Counted from the first letter of the stretch, positions 1 through 13,340 are shown. The stretch is DNA of 64,000 bases from Pisolithus tinctorius (GCA_024663395.1 JANFAH010000005.1:806001-870000), one strand, 5' to 3'. The notes: generated from the sequence alone by a model not told the origin. Numbers and translations: made by a program.

Positions 1-1076
1 GTCTCGGGAGCTCAACACAGACTCACACGTCAAGTGGATAGATTAAAGCCCAAGACGTGACACCAGCGAATGAACCGCAGACGAAGGGAATTAGAGAATT
101 GGGTATTGGTAGCCATTGGGGTGTTGGACCCTGCTCTCCAGAACGCTCCCGACCCAGTAGGTGCCTCATAGCGTCATACTCGAAGAAATATAAAGCAGTT
201 CCGGATGTGTCCCGTACTAAGTGAACAGGTAAGCGGCTGGGTAGAAAGCGGAGACTAGAACTCACGAAAGTGCAACCGGAAACCGAGGTAAAGACCGGAC
301 ACGCCATGCGTCCTGACGATATCACGGACTGCTTCGATGGTATTTGGTGGTTTGATTAGCTGGATACCCTTTGTTGCGGCGATGCTGTATTCCAATTGCC
401 GGCGGACCTTTTGCAAACTAATTGGACAAGGTCTGCGAATTAGCACGTGCTGGAAACTTACCTTCACGAGTTCAAACGCTGCAGACCATGAAAGGTAAAT
501 GTCCACGAATGAAATGGGAGAAGGTCTGAACTCACGTGCGCTCCCGAACGAGATCAACGAGCCCGATAGGGCACCGCTTATACCCCCGGCGAAGGCAGCA
601 TCGTGCATGCTGTCACCAGAAAAATAGTTCTTCCTGCGGCAATACTCCTTTGTGTCACTGTAAATCGTGAAGGAGGCGGTACCTAAAAATCGTTAACGGA
701 AGAATGGATGTGACCGAAACGAACAACTCACGGACGAAGGATATCGTCACCAGAGGGATCCAGAGTCCCCGATAAAAACCAATTAAGCCCTCCTCGCGAT
801 ATACAAGCCCCGCTAATTTTAACAGCGATATCCGTGTCTTGGTGGTCTGCAATCGCGACTTCAAGGAGTCAAGCTGTGCAGATGTCATCGCATCGTTAAG
901 AACAGACTAGGGTAACAAATGGGCGTCTTACCGGGTACCCTGCGAATGAAGATATGTAGCTTGCTGAGAGCGCACATACTATGGACTTATTTCCTGTGTG
1001 CTAGGCCCTCAGAAGTTCGTCACAGTTTGAAAAATCTTTTACACCATACGTCGCAAAGTATCGTTAAAGGCAGCAT
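1..1076 (-). CDS. Mitochondrial carrier family protein (3' end outside window)
   Basis: Solute carrier of the mitochondrial inner membrane. Seven exons can be joined: 1076-1050, 1000-932, 873-732, 682-536, 478-462, 407-266 and 216-27, giving about 244 residues before an intron that runs off the left edge. The first PxDxxKxR signature is GYPLDSLKSRLQT and is created by the splice between exons 2 and 3. A second repeat carries PFELVKVRRQLEY, and the third repeat starts at IYPLDV, where the window ends. Exon 6 holds GLYLGF and a following RDT, as in the carnitine/amino-acid-type fungal carriers. The substrate cannot be told from sequence. The start ATG at 1076 sits in a 27-base exon and is the least certain part. 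Confidence 0.85.
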
Positions 1077-1456
1077 TGTCGAACCAAGGATTTGGGGGCG
1101 TACTACTGGTTGTTTGAGCGCCAAGGGGTACCCATGAAAGTGAACGTCATTTCGCCGTACCTAACACCGTCCATAGAGCCTTCTTCACTGGACCAGCCAC
1201 AAATCCCGGTTTCGTGCGATACTCGTCGTCGATCAGAACTTGCCGGACGATGATGCAGGCGCGGGTTTTGTGACTTTGACGGAACCAGGAAGAAGAGCTG
1301 AGGAGGCACAGGGATGCTACCGTAAGTCTTGAAATCGACTAGGGTGCCTAATTCAGAGACCGACAGACGACAGTCCGGTGTAATAACAATCCAGTACCCG
1401 ACATGTAAGTACAACACATTTTGTGGCAACGTCGTAGATATGTAGCTGCCGCAAGA
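1077..1456. other. Intergenic, between RRN6 3' end and carrier start
   Basis: About 380 bases. It holds the presumed promoter and leader of the carrier gene and the RRN6 3' end. A 108-codon minus-strand frame exists here but shows no family features. I see no gene. Confidence 0.5.
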
Positions 1457-4400
1457 TTAAAACCCCCCAATTCGCTTCTTGGTGGGTTTCTTCCCTACCA
1501 TTAACCGCCCGCCGTACGGCCCTGAGAGAACTTGTGTACTAGTCTGAATGGGGTCCTGCGAAAAAGTATCAAGCTTAGGGTAAGAGGTTGTCTCTTGAGA
1601 ATAACTCTGCTTTGCAGCATGGGCAACCTGCGTGCCAGTTACTTCCCACTGCGGTCGTGTTCCGGTGGCCACAACAGTTGGCGGACGCTGCGACGGTACC
1701 ACCGTGCTTTGTGTAGGCGGGGGAGTGCGTAATGCCTGTTTTCGCCTAGGACCGGAAGCATGGTCGACTTCCGTGGCAGTATACGGGTCGCGGTATGTAT
1801 AGTTCTTGACGTCGGATCCTACCTCCCACTCAGCCAGTAAAAGCCGCACTCCCATTGGACAAGAGACCTTGGTGTCTTCTTCAGTGAGCGCCGGGCTGGT
1901 CTTCTCTGTAGCGACGTAATGGTTGGCACCAATCTTGCGAATAGGATGAAAAAAACTGAATTCGACGTCGGGTGGCTCGTCCGTGACTCCAGTGCGTCTG
2001 CTTTCTTCGGAAATTGTTCCAAATCCAATTTCTGTGGAACGGGGCTTGGTAATAGGACGAGGTGAAAATACGTCACACGATAACGCTAAATCGACGACGA
2101 GCTGCTCCTGTGCTTCAGTTTGTAGCCGTAGAGAATTTCCTGCGCCCTCTCTATCCGATTCCAGTTGCAACTTTTTCAGGTGCTCTCTGAATGTTGACCA
2201 GTCCTCGGAGATATCATAGGGTAAGCGGTGCATTATTTTGAGAATGTTGTAGCTCCAAGGGGCAAGACTAGCTAGCTCCTTGACGGGTATATCGCCTCTT
2301 GCAACTGCTTGGAAGGCTGAGTTGCCGTTCGCAGTGCAGCCTGTGAAGAAATTTGCCGGAACCTTTGACTTCTCGTAAGCTATTAGGTCGAACCTGGAAG
2401 TGTCACAATCAGTGAATCGATCGGCGAACGGGAAAACAATCCACGTTGTTAGCATGATTTCCAGAGGCTCTTCTATCTGCTGCCAGAAACCGGGGAGTTG
2501 TGCGAGCGTGTCACGGAAGGCTTCACCTGAGCCATCGTCTCTTAGCGAGAATATCCCTACAAATTACCGAATCAATCTTAGTCGTCATTTTCAGAGGAAG
2601 GCACCAACTTTCGTAAACGCCACGGAAGTTAACCTCTGTAAAGTGCCTCCCCCCAACGGGACCTGGGTCGGGGCGCAAGTCTCTTGATTGCCGATCCAAG
2701 TTCTCGACGTCTGCATCCCATTCTCGAACAACACGACTCCCTTCCTTGAAGGCTTGCGTTTGGTTGCCAGTGGTGATGTGGATGTCTTGCTGATAAATGC
2801 TACCTTGATGAGTCAACCGGAGGAACGACATCTTAGACATGCAAGGTGTCGCGACGGCTGTATGCCCGGTATGTACCGTATACAGTGGTTTGTCCCAGGA
2901 CAGACAAGTAGGTGGAGAGTTGCAGTGTACCAGGTTATCCGTGCCTCTGCTGACGTCGTAGACAGTGACTAGGCCATTTTTCCGAGAAGTTAACAAGACC
3001 AGGGGACCTGCAAGTGTTGGCGTCAACTGTGAAATCTTGTTGTAATAGTAAGAGACTGACCAAAGCCGAGTTGAACGGTGAGCGTTTTAAGCGTCCTATC
3101 ATAACTCCTGTGGTGTTTAAAGCTTAAAATCGGCTTTTTAGGAAAACGATCATCAAGCCAAATAATGTCAGATGAGGTTGTGACACGACTGAGGTTATCC
3201 TGTCCTGGGGGCTCGTAGCAGGTTACTACAGCTCCAGGTTTGTCGAGAAAGTGAACGACTTGGGCTGTGCAGCTCGTCTGTGAAGCGTACGTAAGTCACC
3301 AGTCCATCCATCGACCGTACGAACATACTCTAAAATCCAGATACTTTACGCAGGTACTGGAAGTAAGAAAGCACCCGTCCCTGTTGCTCGTTGCACCCAG
3401 TTGCCAGAAATTGTCTGCGAGGTTAACTTGACTGTCTCCGGCTGCAGTTCTGCTACCCTCGATTGCTTGCCTGTGAAGGAAATGAGACGGCGATGCTTCC
3501 AGATGGGGGCGTGACGCACGTGGCCTTGCCTGCTGTGTATACATTAGACTTGTAAACGTGTCCAAGGCGGTTGACTGATATTATATCCGGTCCTGCCCCT
3601 AGAATACGAGAATCTACTATTGGGATATCCCCGGTGTCGGAACGAGTAAGTTCAATATCCCTTGTGACCTGCAACGAGGTATCTTCAGAAGAGGAGAGCT
3701 TAATCAGTGAAACTGAGGCGTAAGTACGGGCGAGAGCGATGGTATATGGCAACGGGACACTCTTTGACGATGGAGTTGAACCAGAGAGCTGCAGGATTGG
3801 AGTCTCGAATATGAAAGAGGGAACACCGGAAGCCCTGAAGATGAAACCGCCCGAAGGACTCGGCGACAGCGACGACACGTCTACAGATAACTGTCAGCAC
3901 AAATTGGCAATACAAAGGAATATGCGTGCAGTCTAACTTAGTTCTCTGCCCAGAGACCCCATCGGAAAGAGCACGTCATATCCATCATTCGAGTAACGGG
4001 ACGGCAGTAACTCGAGCAAATTCCCCATCAGAAGATCGGATGGGTCTACTCCTGCAAGTGCCGCTGTAAGCTCATCTTGCACGAGGTCTCCCGGAAAATC
4101 GGTATCTGGAAAGTATGTACGCAGATATTGCAGCTGGTTTCCAATCGCATCATACAAGCGATCAGCGTGAATGTAAGGGAAACTTACCCCCCCTTCCGAG
4201 CGTTTGCGCACGGAATGCTCGCACACGTTAATTTCAGGTGGACGCGTTTCAGGGAATGTTCTCGTGGACGGACCGAGAGGCGTGATTGTACGTCCTGAAC
4301 TTCCGTTCGTCTGGGTTGGAAACGAATCAGGTAACACCGGTCGACGTACTGTAGGTTGTATCTGCGACGATGGACCATTGCAATCGACCATCCGCCTTTG

Positions 4401-4536
4401 ACGTTAAGGTGGCCCGACCAAGTGAGCCGTGGTCGAGGTGCGGCCAGCTCCAGAAATCGGAATCCTGCAAATCAGGCCCGCCCTTTCGTTGTGTCGTGCG
4501 CTGTCTTTCGTCCGTGGGCCAATGTTGCGAGTCCAT
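1457..4536 (-). CDS. RRN6: RNA polymerase I-specific transcription initiation factor Rrn6-like
   Basis: Core-factor subunit for rDNA transcription by RNA polymerase I. Eight exons (4536-4350, 4294-4188, 4133-3938, 3880-3520, 3470-3329, 3277-3061, 3007-2609, 2556-1457) join to a 902-residue protein with no frame conflict. Family marks are the N-terminal DFWSWPHLDHGSLGRA, the WLDDRF...P.L..KHHRSYDRTL block, the propeller strand RLTHQGSIYQ, the block SCPMGVRLLLAEWEVG, and the basic C-terminus ending KKRIGGF. The middle reads as a beta-propeller and the C-terminal 200 residues are low-complexity and Pro/Thr-rich. Splices into exons 2 and 8 were chosen because only they keep the frame. RRN6 is weakly conserved, so the symbol rests on motif order. 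Confidence 0.8.
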
Positions 4537-5131
4537 CAGCTCAACAAGTGATGTATCAAACTAACAGGTAACACCATGGATTAGATAACCTAAAGTACAG
4601 CGCAACTTCCGTCGTCCTCAACGTCAACCTTCATCCGCTCTACCAGCCAGCGACTCATCCAGCTCCGTTGAATCATCATAGAAGCCCACTCCCACCGCTG
4701 CATTTGGCTCTACTGTCTCTGTGTGTTCCTGCCTGCTTTGGAACCGCACTGCATCTTTGTACCAAAATGACAGCACTCGGCAAAGGAGCTGAAGGGGAGC
4801 ATCATCGTGTCTCCTATGCTCTGCAAAATTATCACCTATTCCCAAGACATGTTTGTGCTCGTCTCAGTCGGGCACGCTGACGACCTTCCGTGTTGTATCG
4901 ATGAACGCGCCAGAGAGCACATGACGCTCGGTGACCTCCTACCCGCCTGTGCCGCTTCACCTGTAGCAGACGTGAATGATGTACAATGTACCAGCTGTAT
5001 GTATCCACGCAAATGGGATGATACGCCCGCCATGATGCAAAGAGCCTGTTTGTGGGGAATGTAATCATAAATATTAGAGTAGCACGCCCGTTTAGGAAAG
5101 GCTGCCACTTTCTTTTTCACCACTGAGGACG
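4537..5131. other. Divergent intergenic region RRN6 / uL3m, possible short exon fragments
   Basis: Start region between two diverging genes, about 595 bases, long for this window. The minus strand has a stretch (about 4950-4880) that reads EVTERHVLSGAFIDTTRKVV and ends VSVPD-stop; it begins just after an AG and looks protein-like. I could not find convincing upstream exons for it, and the plus-strand frames are not better. It is recorded as a gap with one suspicious fragment, not as a gene. Confidence 0.35.
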
Positions 5132-6296
5132 ATGCCCGGGCTTTGGTCACTCGCACAGACCCCACACCTGCTAATGCAACAATGTAGGCTGATGCGTACC
5201 ACCGCAGCTAACCTTGCAAACACAGTGCCGCAACCTAAGTGGACGGCCAACTCGCTGCGAACCGGCCTCATCGCTCGCAAGCGCGGAATGACTGCTATGT
5301 GGGATGACAACGGTGCTCGGGTTCCAGTCACGGTTCTTCAAGTAAGTCGCCGTGCAACTCATCGTAGCTGCCTATTGACGTGTTGCGTTGGTACAGCTCG
5401 AAAATTGCCAAGTAACCGCGAACATTGTAACCTTACGATCCGACCGTTCCGAGTATCACGCCGTTCAAATCGGCGCTTCCGACCGTCCAAGCCGGACAAC
5501 GACAGCTCAAATGAAAGGCCACTTCCGGAAAGCCAGTGTTCCTCCTAAATACATCGTCAGGGAATTCCCCGTCACTCCCGATGCGCACGTCCCCGTTGGT
5601 GAGTCCTACTGGGACAGGTGTCTGGCTAAGACCGACAGGAAGTTTTCGTAGGCACTACTCTATCTGCCATGCACTTTGTTCCTGGTCAGTACGTCGACGT
5701 AACCGCCAAGTCGTGCGTACACCTATTTTATCCTCGTTGCCTCGTAGTCAGAAGGTCGTTCCCCTAACAGTATCGGGAAAGGATTCCAAGGCGTCATGAA
5801 GCGTTGGAATTTTAGAGGTTTGCGAGCCAGCCACGGTGTATCCGTATCTCACCGTTCTGCCGGTGCCACTGGTGCACACCAGGTCGGTCAATCCTCACAT
5901 GTGACTGCTTTGCAGGCCCGTAATATAATCCCTTCCCCATAACAGGACCCTGGAAGACTGTGGCCCGGAAGGAAAATGGCAGGTCGACTCGGTGGAAAGC
6001 GCATAACTGCGCAAAATCTCACAGTCATGCGCGTCGACACCGACCTGGATCTGGTATTCGTCAAGGGTGCTGTTCCAGGCGCAGACGATGCCCACGTATT
6101 AGTCCGTGATGCCAAAAAGAAGCTCGTCACACTGGCGAAGGCACATCAAGCTATCGGCGCGTACGAGAAAGTGCTGCCCAAGGGCGTAGACGATCTTCCG
6201 TTCCCGGCCGGTACGAGGGAAATGGCACGGAATCTACCTACTGTCATCGAGGCTCGCTCCAAGCGGGTCACCAGTCCATTCGTCCCCCGGGAGTAA
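5132..6296 (+). CDS. MRPL9: Mitochondrial large-subunit ribosomal protein uL3m
   Basis: Component of the mitochondrial large ribosomal subunit (yeast MRPL9, human MRPL3). Exons are 5132-5341, 5397-5598, 5652-5712, 5771-5882 and 5946-6296, giving 311 residues. The uL3 fold is clear: [16 protein letters not shown] at the start, [25 protein letters not shown], the basic loop [13 protein letters not shown], and [17 protein letters not shown] near the peptidyl-transferase centre. Everything before RTG fits a mitochondrial presequence, so the true start could be the ATG at 5132, 5174 or 5192. It converges with the GMF gene, with 124 bases between the stops. Confidence 0.93.
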
Positions 6297-6420
6297 TCCA
6301 TGTTATTCATACATTTGCCGTAATGATGCAGCTTGCATTTCTCCGACATCACTAGCCCTAGTTATCTGTGAGTGAAGGGTATCGCGAGTTTTGCTATCAT
6401 ATCATGCCAGATTATCGGGC

Positions 6421-7006
6421 CTAGGATAGAAGCTTTGCGTCTATGGTTTCCTTGGTCAAGCCGTCCGGCCCGTCGCGAACCTCTATCACTTTGCTTACGT
6501 CCGCCTGTTAGAGTATGGGGTCATAGACTGCACGATCAGTTCAGTTGGGACGCGTACCGTATTTTGGAATTCGATTAGTGCACTGGCGTGCAGAGTCATC
6601 ATCTTGATCTCGCAAGTTGTTGGCGCCCAGTTTACAAGGACTAGTGGGAAGGAAGTCCTTCCATCGCTGTGTTTGAGCTCGTATGACAGTACAACATATC
6701 GTGGAGAGTTCTCAGGCAGTTCTGGCCATCCGACGGTCAGTCCCGCCGACCTCCCTGGAGACACGCGTGAAAGGAAATACCCTCAGCAAGCTCCTCGATG
6801 GAGATGTTATCGTATTGTTCTTCCTCTTTCATGACGAGCTCGTTCCTGTCGATCTTGACGACGAGCGCAGCATGCCCCTGGCTGCGCTTCGCGAAGCGAA
6901 ACTTGCGAAGGGAACTCTTTAGCTCTGGTGGAATATCGACGGTGTGGGACTATCACTCGATGTCAAAGAGCCATTCGAGGAACACTACTGGTATCGAGCT
7001 CACCAT
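6421..7006 (-). CDS. GMF1: Glia maturation factor / AIM7 (ADF-H domain)
   Basis: Small ADF-homology protein that binds Arp2/3 and promotes debranching of actin filaments. Exons are 7006-7004 (the ATG alone), 6949-6781, 6721-6558 and 6504-6421, giving 139 residues, the usual GMF length. Recognised by FRFAKRSQGHAALVVKIDR, PRYVVLSYELKHSDGR, FPLVLVNWAPTTCEIKMM, TLHASAL and VSKVIEVRDGPDGLT. The first exon codes only for Met, and the splice gives MSHTVDIPPELK. A start-codon-only first exon is known in ADF/cofilin-type fungal genes. The ending AKLLS also fits the family. Confidence 0.92.
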
Positions 7007-7150
7007 TGTGAACGGCAGAGGTATGCTGATAAGAAACCAGTCACGCAAAAGCAAAGCTCAGAAATACAAATCTGGCGTCCAAGTCACGGTAATACTGTGT
7101 ACAGCAGCGCTATGCATTCACATGCACAGGTACATAAGATGTACAGTTGC

Positions 7151-8689
7151 TCAATCAACCTCAACAGGTGTCATGGCGGCTGGTGTCTTCCACCACCACA
7201 TCCAAGCGATGTAACCGCAGAATAAGTTAAATATTCCAACGACAGCTGATCCTGCACCGATAATGGTAAAGAAGGCCCATATATAACCAATGATGCGGTC
7301 CAGTATACGGCCGATGTAGCGTTTGAGTGTGGCAAGTGGGTCGGGAGTTGGGATGTACGTAGACGGTAGTTGCAATATGGGGATTTTCCCTTCTGTCTCC
7401 GAAGACTCAGAGTCGTCCGACGTCACTGGCAGTGGAAGCAGTAACATGGACACAACGGGTTTCTGAAAAGGCATGGACATGCAAAGCTTGACGATGTACC
7501 GCAAAAATAACTTACATGGTCTGAGGTGGTGTACGAAGGGACGGAGGTGTACGAAATGTTGTTGATATTAGAATGTTCGGGAGAGGCGGGGCTGTCTGTA
7601 TAGGTGGCATACAAGATTCTGTCCGTCCAGGACGGCGAGCGTTTCGTACTTAGCGAAAAAAAAGGGTCAGCAAAGGCGAGCGAGAAAAATGCAAGGGGAG
7701 GGAGCTTACTTGTACTTATCAATCTCACCCAGCTCGTATTTGTACGTGCATTTGAATGTCCAGAACGGTCCCTCCCTCAACCCCACGAACACCCGGCCGC
7801 CTCGCCACGCACTTCGCAGCTGGTCGAATTCCTTCAAAGCCTCCCGTGATTTCTCATCTGTCAGCATGGACAATGCTTCCCCGTGAAGTGGACCTTCATT
7901 ACCCAGAGATCGAGGAGGCATTGTCACCCGGAAGTTGAGATCACCAAAGAAGAAAAGGTGTGAGGTTGAATATATTGTCGTGGCTCGCTGGTTGGCACTC
8001 GACGACATGGGAGCAAACAGCAGTGTGCGGACGATATGGTCATAGTTAGCTATGCGGTACGCAAGGTTGGGTTCATGGGCTGTCAAGTGTGCGCACACAA
8101 ACCTGTCAAGTGTTGTTGTAAGGCTTGAGGGGAAATACATACAGCGATTACCTACGTGAAGACCTCGCCAGCTTTGGAGCCGCGGTCGGAAACGCGAAAT
8201 CGAACGCCTACCGCACCCTTGTTGCCCATATACGCGGGTCCACAACCAGTCCATTGTGTTTGAACGTCGTGTACACAGCGCGCGACCGTGTCATCCCTGG
8301 CGTAAACCAATAACGCTACGCCGACGTTGACAACCTTAGCAACCAAAGAGTATGATTCGTGGTTCGGAGCATGGGCTTCTATCTGTGTTCGTATGTGCAC
8401 GTCCCTCTCGTTGATCACAGCGCTTGAAAGTCCAGCGACTGTCGAGAGGACTCAGTTTGTACGCAGATAACTAAGGGTAGATACGCGCACGTCCAAGATG
8501 AAGTGGCAATAGTTCTTGAAATCCAATGGCAACGATGTCTGGGGCTTGAGGATTCTTTGAAAGAAAAGAAGATACGTGGAGAGTTGGTGACAGCCAGTCC
8601 ACAAGGTCTTGAGGAAGGCCAGTACCACCTTGAAGGTTGGTGTTGTAAGTTCCAATCTGAACCAGCAGTCTTTCCTCGCCTTCTGCCAT
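7151..8689 (-). CDS. INP54: Inositol polyphosphate 5-phosphatase with C-terminal membrane anchor
   Basis: Removes the 5-phosphate of PI(4,5)P2. Exons are 8689-8491, 8438-8156, 8102-7710, 7648-7516 and 7462-7151, giving 439 residues. The catalytic blocks are present in order: DIVAIGFQELLPLHLG, GNKGAVGVRF, FFGDLNFR, KRSPSWTDRILY and the terminal SDHKPV, the last made by the exon 4/5 splice. The C-terminal 60 residues include a hydrophobic span (YIWAFFTIIGAGSAVVGIF) and a short polar tail. This resembles tail-anchored ER yeast Inp54 rather than the synaptojanin-type enzymes, and no Sac1 domain is present. The ATG lies 84 bases from the ATG of the divergent GPI14. Confidence 0.9.
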
Positions 8690-8773
8690 TTCCTGCAAGT
8701 CAAAAGGTGAGTATGTCGTCGAGGGAAGTGGACAAGCCTGTGCCTCTGTTTATGTGTTACCACGAGGTCCAGG

Positions 8774-10370
8774 ATGGTCAACGCCAGCTGGCAGAAGTAC
8801 ACTCCACCCTTTTGGTCTACTCTCGTCGCGTCCGCGATTTTGAGAGTGGGACTGATTTCCTACAGCGAATGGCATGATGCCCACTCCACCGTGAAATACA
8901 CGGACGTCGACTACCGCGTCTTCAGCGACGCTGCGCGATTTCTGCTTCAACCAAACGGGACCCAGCTGGACAATATAGCCAGCGGCCCGATAGCGAGGCG
9001 ATTAGGCTTGTGTATTGGAAGGCAAGTCACTCTGAGTCGGTTGGGTTGGCATTGATCCAATTTTCAGCCAGTCCTTACGCTCGTGAAACGTACCGGTACA
9101 CGCCGTTGTTAGCACTATTGCTGCTGCCCAACGAGCTGTTGCACCCATCGTTCGGAAAGTATCTGTTTGCTGCATGCGACCTTGTAAATGGGGTTCTCAT
9201 ATATCGAATCCTCGTCACGTCGCTCCTCCCTCTGCAGGGCACCAAATCACCAGCCCCACTGCTAGGAAATAAGTCGCAGACGACTGTTAAACCACAGGAA
9301 GCATCTCGGAATATTGAGGAACGCAGTGCTATGGCAAGCTTCCTCGCCGGGACCCACCTCCTGAATCCTTTGGTTTTCAGTATATCAACGCGCGGCTCCT
9401 CCGAGTCCATTCTATGCACATTCATCCTCCTCACACTTTATTTTGCGCTGAAGCGTCGGTGGGATACTGCTGCCATTTTACTAGGTGTAAGCACCCATTG
9501 GAAAATATACCCCGTCATATATGGTGTTAGTTGTGTCGCCACTATCGCATCGCAGACGCGGAGGGCAGACCAGGGCCACCGACTCTTAAGGGGACTTTTT
9601 GGCAAAGAAAGCATGCGCTTTGCGATTATCAGCGCGTCTACGTTCTTTGCTTTAGGTGCCATTTGCTATGCATTGTAAGTTGTCTATGGTTAGAACGTCG
9701 GGCCAGACCTAGATTGACTGCGGGACAGATGGGGGTACCCGTTTCTACACGAAGCATTCCTCTATCATATGCACCGACTGGACCACCGGCACAACTTTTC
9801 GCCGTATTTTTATCTCACGTATCTGACTTATCCAGGGCAAGGCGGTGGAGACTTGTTGGAGATTCCGCTATGGCGTCGATTCCTTCGCTCCCCACTCATA
9901 AGTCTCATCCCACAGCTCACACTCTCCTTGGGTCTCGGTATCCTCTTCGGCCGGCAACCAGTAGATCTTCCATTTGCGTGGTTCGCGCAGACTTATGCTT
10001 TCGTGCTGTTCAACCGTGTCTGCACTTCTCAGTATTTCTTATGGTACACCCTGCTTCTCCCGTTGATTGCTCTACGCATTCGGTCACCGTGGCTTTGTGG
10101 AGTCGTTTGGGCTGGAACACAGGCCTTGTGGCTTGCAGGAGCATACAGACTCGAGTTTCTAGGAGAGAACGCATACTTTAGTCTTTGGCTGAGGGGTTTA
10201 GTTTACCTGGCTGGTCATACATGGGCATTGGCGAAGGTCATCGACGACTACGCCGTGAGTGCTTCGTATACTGGTACGTAGCTGCTACCTGGGGTATACT
10301 ACAGCAGTCAGTCCGCAAGATAGCCTTGGTGAAGTTGCATTTCAGTGCGAAGGAAAAGGCGAAAACATAG
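8774..10370 (+). CDS. GPI14: GPI mannosyltransferase 1 (PIG-M)
   Basis: Adds the first alpha-1,4-mannose to GlcN-PI on the ER lumenal side during GPI-anchor synthesis. Exons are 8774-9011, 9068-9674, 9729-10254 and 10305-10370, giving 478 residues. The lumenal DxD motif is in [15 protein letters not shown]. Then come [41 protein letters not shown], the junction [29 protein letters not shown], and WYTLLLPL. Ten or so hydrophobic spans are visible. The last exon was added because its splice replaces a frayed end with a short basic tail, ...KEKAKT. Without it the protein would stop at 10281. Confidence 0.92.
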
Positions 10371-10451
10371 AATACCCGCTACAAGAAAGAAAAAAGTACT
10401 ATAGGGTGAAAACATCCCTCCACACTCATTCCTTTACTCAACAGCGACGAA

Positions 10452-11420
<969 letters not shown>

Positions 11421-11855
11421 GACTCCTCGTCGTCGTTGTCGTCGAATGGAGACAAGCGCAAGTGTGCACGTCAGACCCAAACGGCGGCGCAGTTCAGTGG
11501 TGTGACGTGACAGGGTGTCACAAAGCATCGACATCATTATCTCACTTTTTCCCTTGTAGTCAAATAAAATTTATCATGTACGAAGACAAAAGATAATGTA
11601 TGTAGGAAAGGTCTGACGCTCACTACACCAAGGGAGAAGGGGTGCGTGTGCTCTATTTCCAAACCAGCGTTCCTCTTCGCATACCAGCATCGCCATCGTC
11701 CCACCTGGATGTCAAAAAGGGTCGAACGGGCACTGTCTAAAGGCTGCGTTGTAAAAAGTTCAAGTGACTCCCGGCTTTTTAAAGTACTTCCGTGTTTGGT
11801 CGTGTTTATTTACCATGCCATAGCCAAAAGAGAGTCGACTCCTAAAGTGCTCATG
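11421..11855. other. Intergenic, SAR1 promoter and SRP102 3' end
   Basis: About 435 bases between two minus-strand genes. It presumably holds the SAR1 promoter and leader and the 3' untranslated part of the SRP receptor gene. No coding signal seen. Confidence 0.5.
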
Positions 11856-12857
11856 TTAATGTGGAAGCTGCTCCAACCAATCTTTCAATCCACGAAGCCC
11901 ATCTTCACCTCCGTCTTTTTCCCCGTCTTTCATTTCTCCAACCTTAATCCATGTCCCGACGAAGTCAACATCACCACCTTCCCAATCAGAAAATCTGAAT
12001 GAACCCCCAGCAGTTCCACTGCACTCCAGTCCGCCAAGCTCAGCCTCACTCTCAGCACCCATGCTCTCAACTCCAATACCCCCGGTCTGCGAAGACCTTC
12101 TCTTTTCCAATTCACGTTCCAGAATAGTTCGCACTCGTGTAATAGCGACTTCAGTGACTGGGCTCGACGAAGCACCAGATTTCACAAGATCTGTCTTGTG
12201 CGCAAGAATGAGAATCTGTGGCATAGGTTGGGATGGTGGTAGTGATGTCATGGCGTGCAAAACATGATGCAAATGCCTTTGAAACATATTAGTGACAAAA
12301 CCAAGCCGGACAAAAAAAAAGCGCGTACTCAGCCACATCTGGAGCATTGCGCGAAACCGTGCTCGCGTCGACAACAAAAACGATGGCTTTCGCACCTCTG
12401 AGGTGTTGTCGGAACTGGTCCCTAATTCGGGGATGCCCAGGCACGTCCACGACACGCAGGGTCTTCGACGGCGACAAGACTACGTGAGCAGAATTTGTCT
12501 GTAAAGACGTGTGTGAAGGCAGCGCCTCATTGTACGCAAGCTAATCTTCTACACCATCAGCGGTGGGCCGGCCAGAAGGGCAGAATAGAACTGACAGAGG
12601 AAAGTATGGCTGTTTTGCCTGCATCAGGAGGTCCAACGAACAATACTGAATTTCCCCTTGAATTGGATTTTGCCTTCGTCAACAACGTTAACGCTGCATG
12701 AACTTAGCGAGGAACTAGTACCGCTTGGTTAGATCGCACCGAGAGAAAAGACCACAGCCGCAGCGATCGAAAGGAGGGTAAGATTTCTGGTCGAGAGGTT
12801 CCCAATGAATGGGATAATTTCGGGTGTAGCAGAAACCACGGAAGTGTTGTTATCCAT
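11856..12857 (-). CDS. SRP102: Signal recognition particle receptor subunit beta
   Basis: Membrane-anchored GTPase of the ER that holds SRP receptor alpha. Exons are 12857-12740, 12693-12596, 12540-12329 and 12276-11856, giving 282 residues. An N-terminal hydrophobic anchor (LTLLSIAAAVVFSLAL) precedes the P-loop GPPDAGKTA, LPSHTSLQTN, VVDVPGHPRIRDQF, AIVFVVDA and the TKxD-like LAHKTDLVKS. Near the C-terminus are FSDWEGGDVDFVG and DWLEQLPH, as in other SRPRB proteins. A roughly 30-residue Glu/Gly-rich insert before FSDW is longer than in yeast. It lies head to tail with SAR1, another early secretory gene. Confidence 0.93.
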
Positions 12858-13035
12858 GGCGGCAGGCGTACCAAAGCAAGGCGGTGCGCACTGGAGTCGT
12901 GTTTTGCGTCAGACACTATTATAAGCTGCGCCACCGCTGCCCACGTGACCTGTACCGCACGTGATGCCTAGTGCATCCACATGAAGCTCGGCAACCAACG
13001 TACTGTGCACCTATGATCTGTCCTTAGGTGTTTAG

Positions 13036-13340
13036 ATGCAGGTGAGTAGCAGGCTCGATGAATATTAAGCGCTCTTATAACACAGTCTACAGGCTATCAT
13101 CAAAGCAATTTTTTCTGCCTATATCCTGGCGCCAAACATATTGTCGAGAATGGCAATGTCAAGACACTTCTCCCAGAGACCGACTTCAGCGAGTTGAGGT
13201 GACGATCTCAGGAAAGGACACGGAAGCCCTCCGCAGCGCCATCGGCAACCAGAACGCGACACACAGGCCCGCTCGCGTAAACCTCGTCCGAGCCCCCACG
13301 GGCCGCACAATCGCAACCGGCGGGCAGGCACCTAACTAGA
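13036..13340 (+). CDS. Doubtful small gene of unknown function
   Basis: Protein-like fragments lie on the plus strand between SRP102 and the family A gene. One frame (about 13125-13203) reads PGAKHIVENGNVKTLLPETD then FSELR-stop. Another, ending at the TAG of 13338-13340, reads THRPARVNLVRAP and TGRTIATGGQAPN. A 38-base intron (GT after 13202 to AG before 13241) would join them in frame. An ATG followed directly by GTGAGT lies at 13036, and an AG before GCTATC lies at 13092, but the phases from that exon do not fit cleanly. I do not recognise the product. It may be a real short gene whose first exon I have misplaced, or chance. Confidence 0.22.

Noticed and set aside
10255..10281. GPI14 stop at 10281
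   Set aside because: A normal GTGAGT...CTACAG intron at 10255-10304 gives a better C-terminus, so the earlier stop is treated as intronic.
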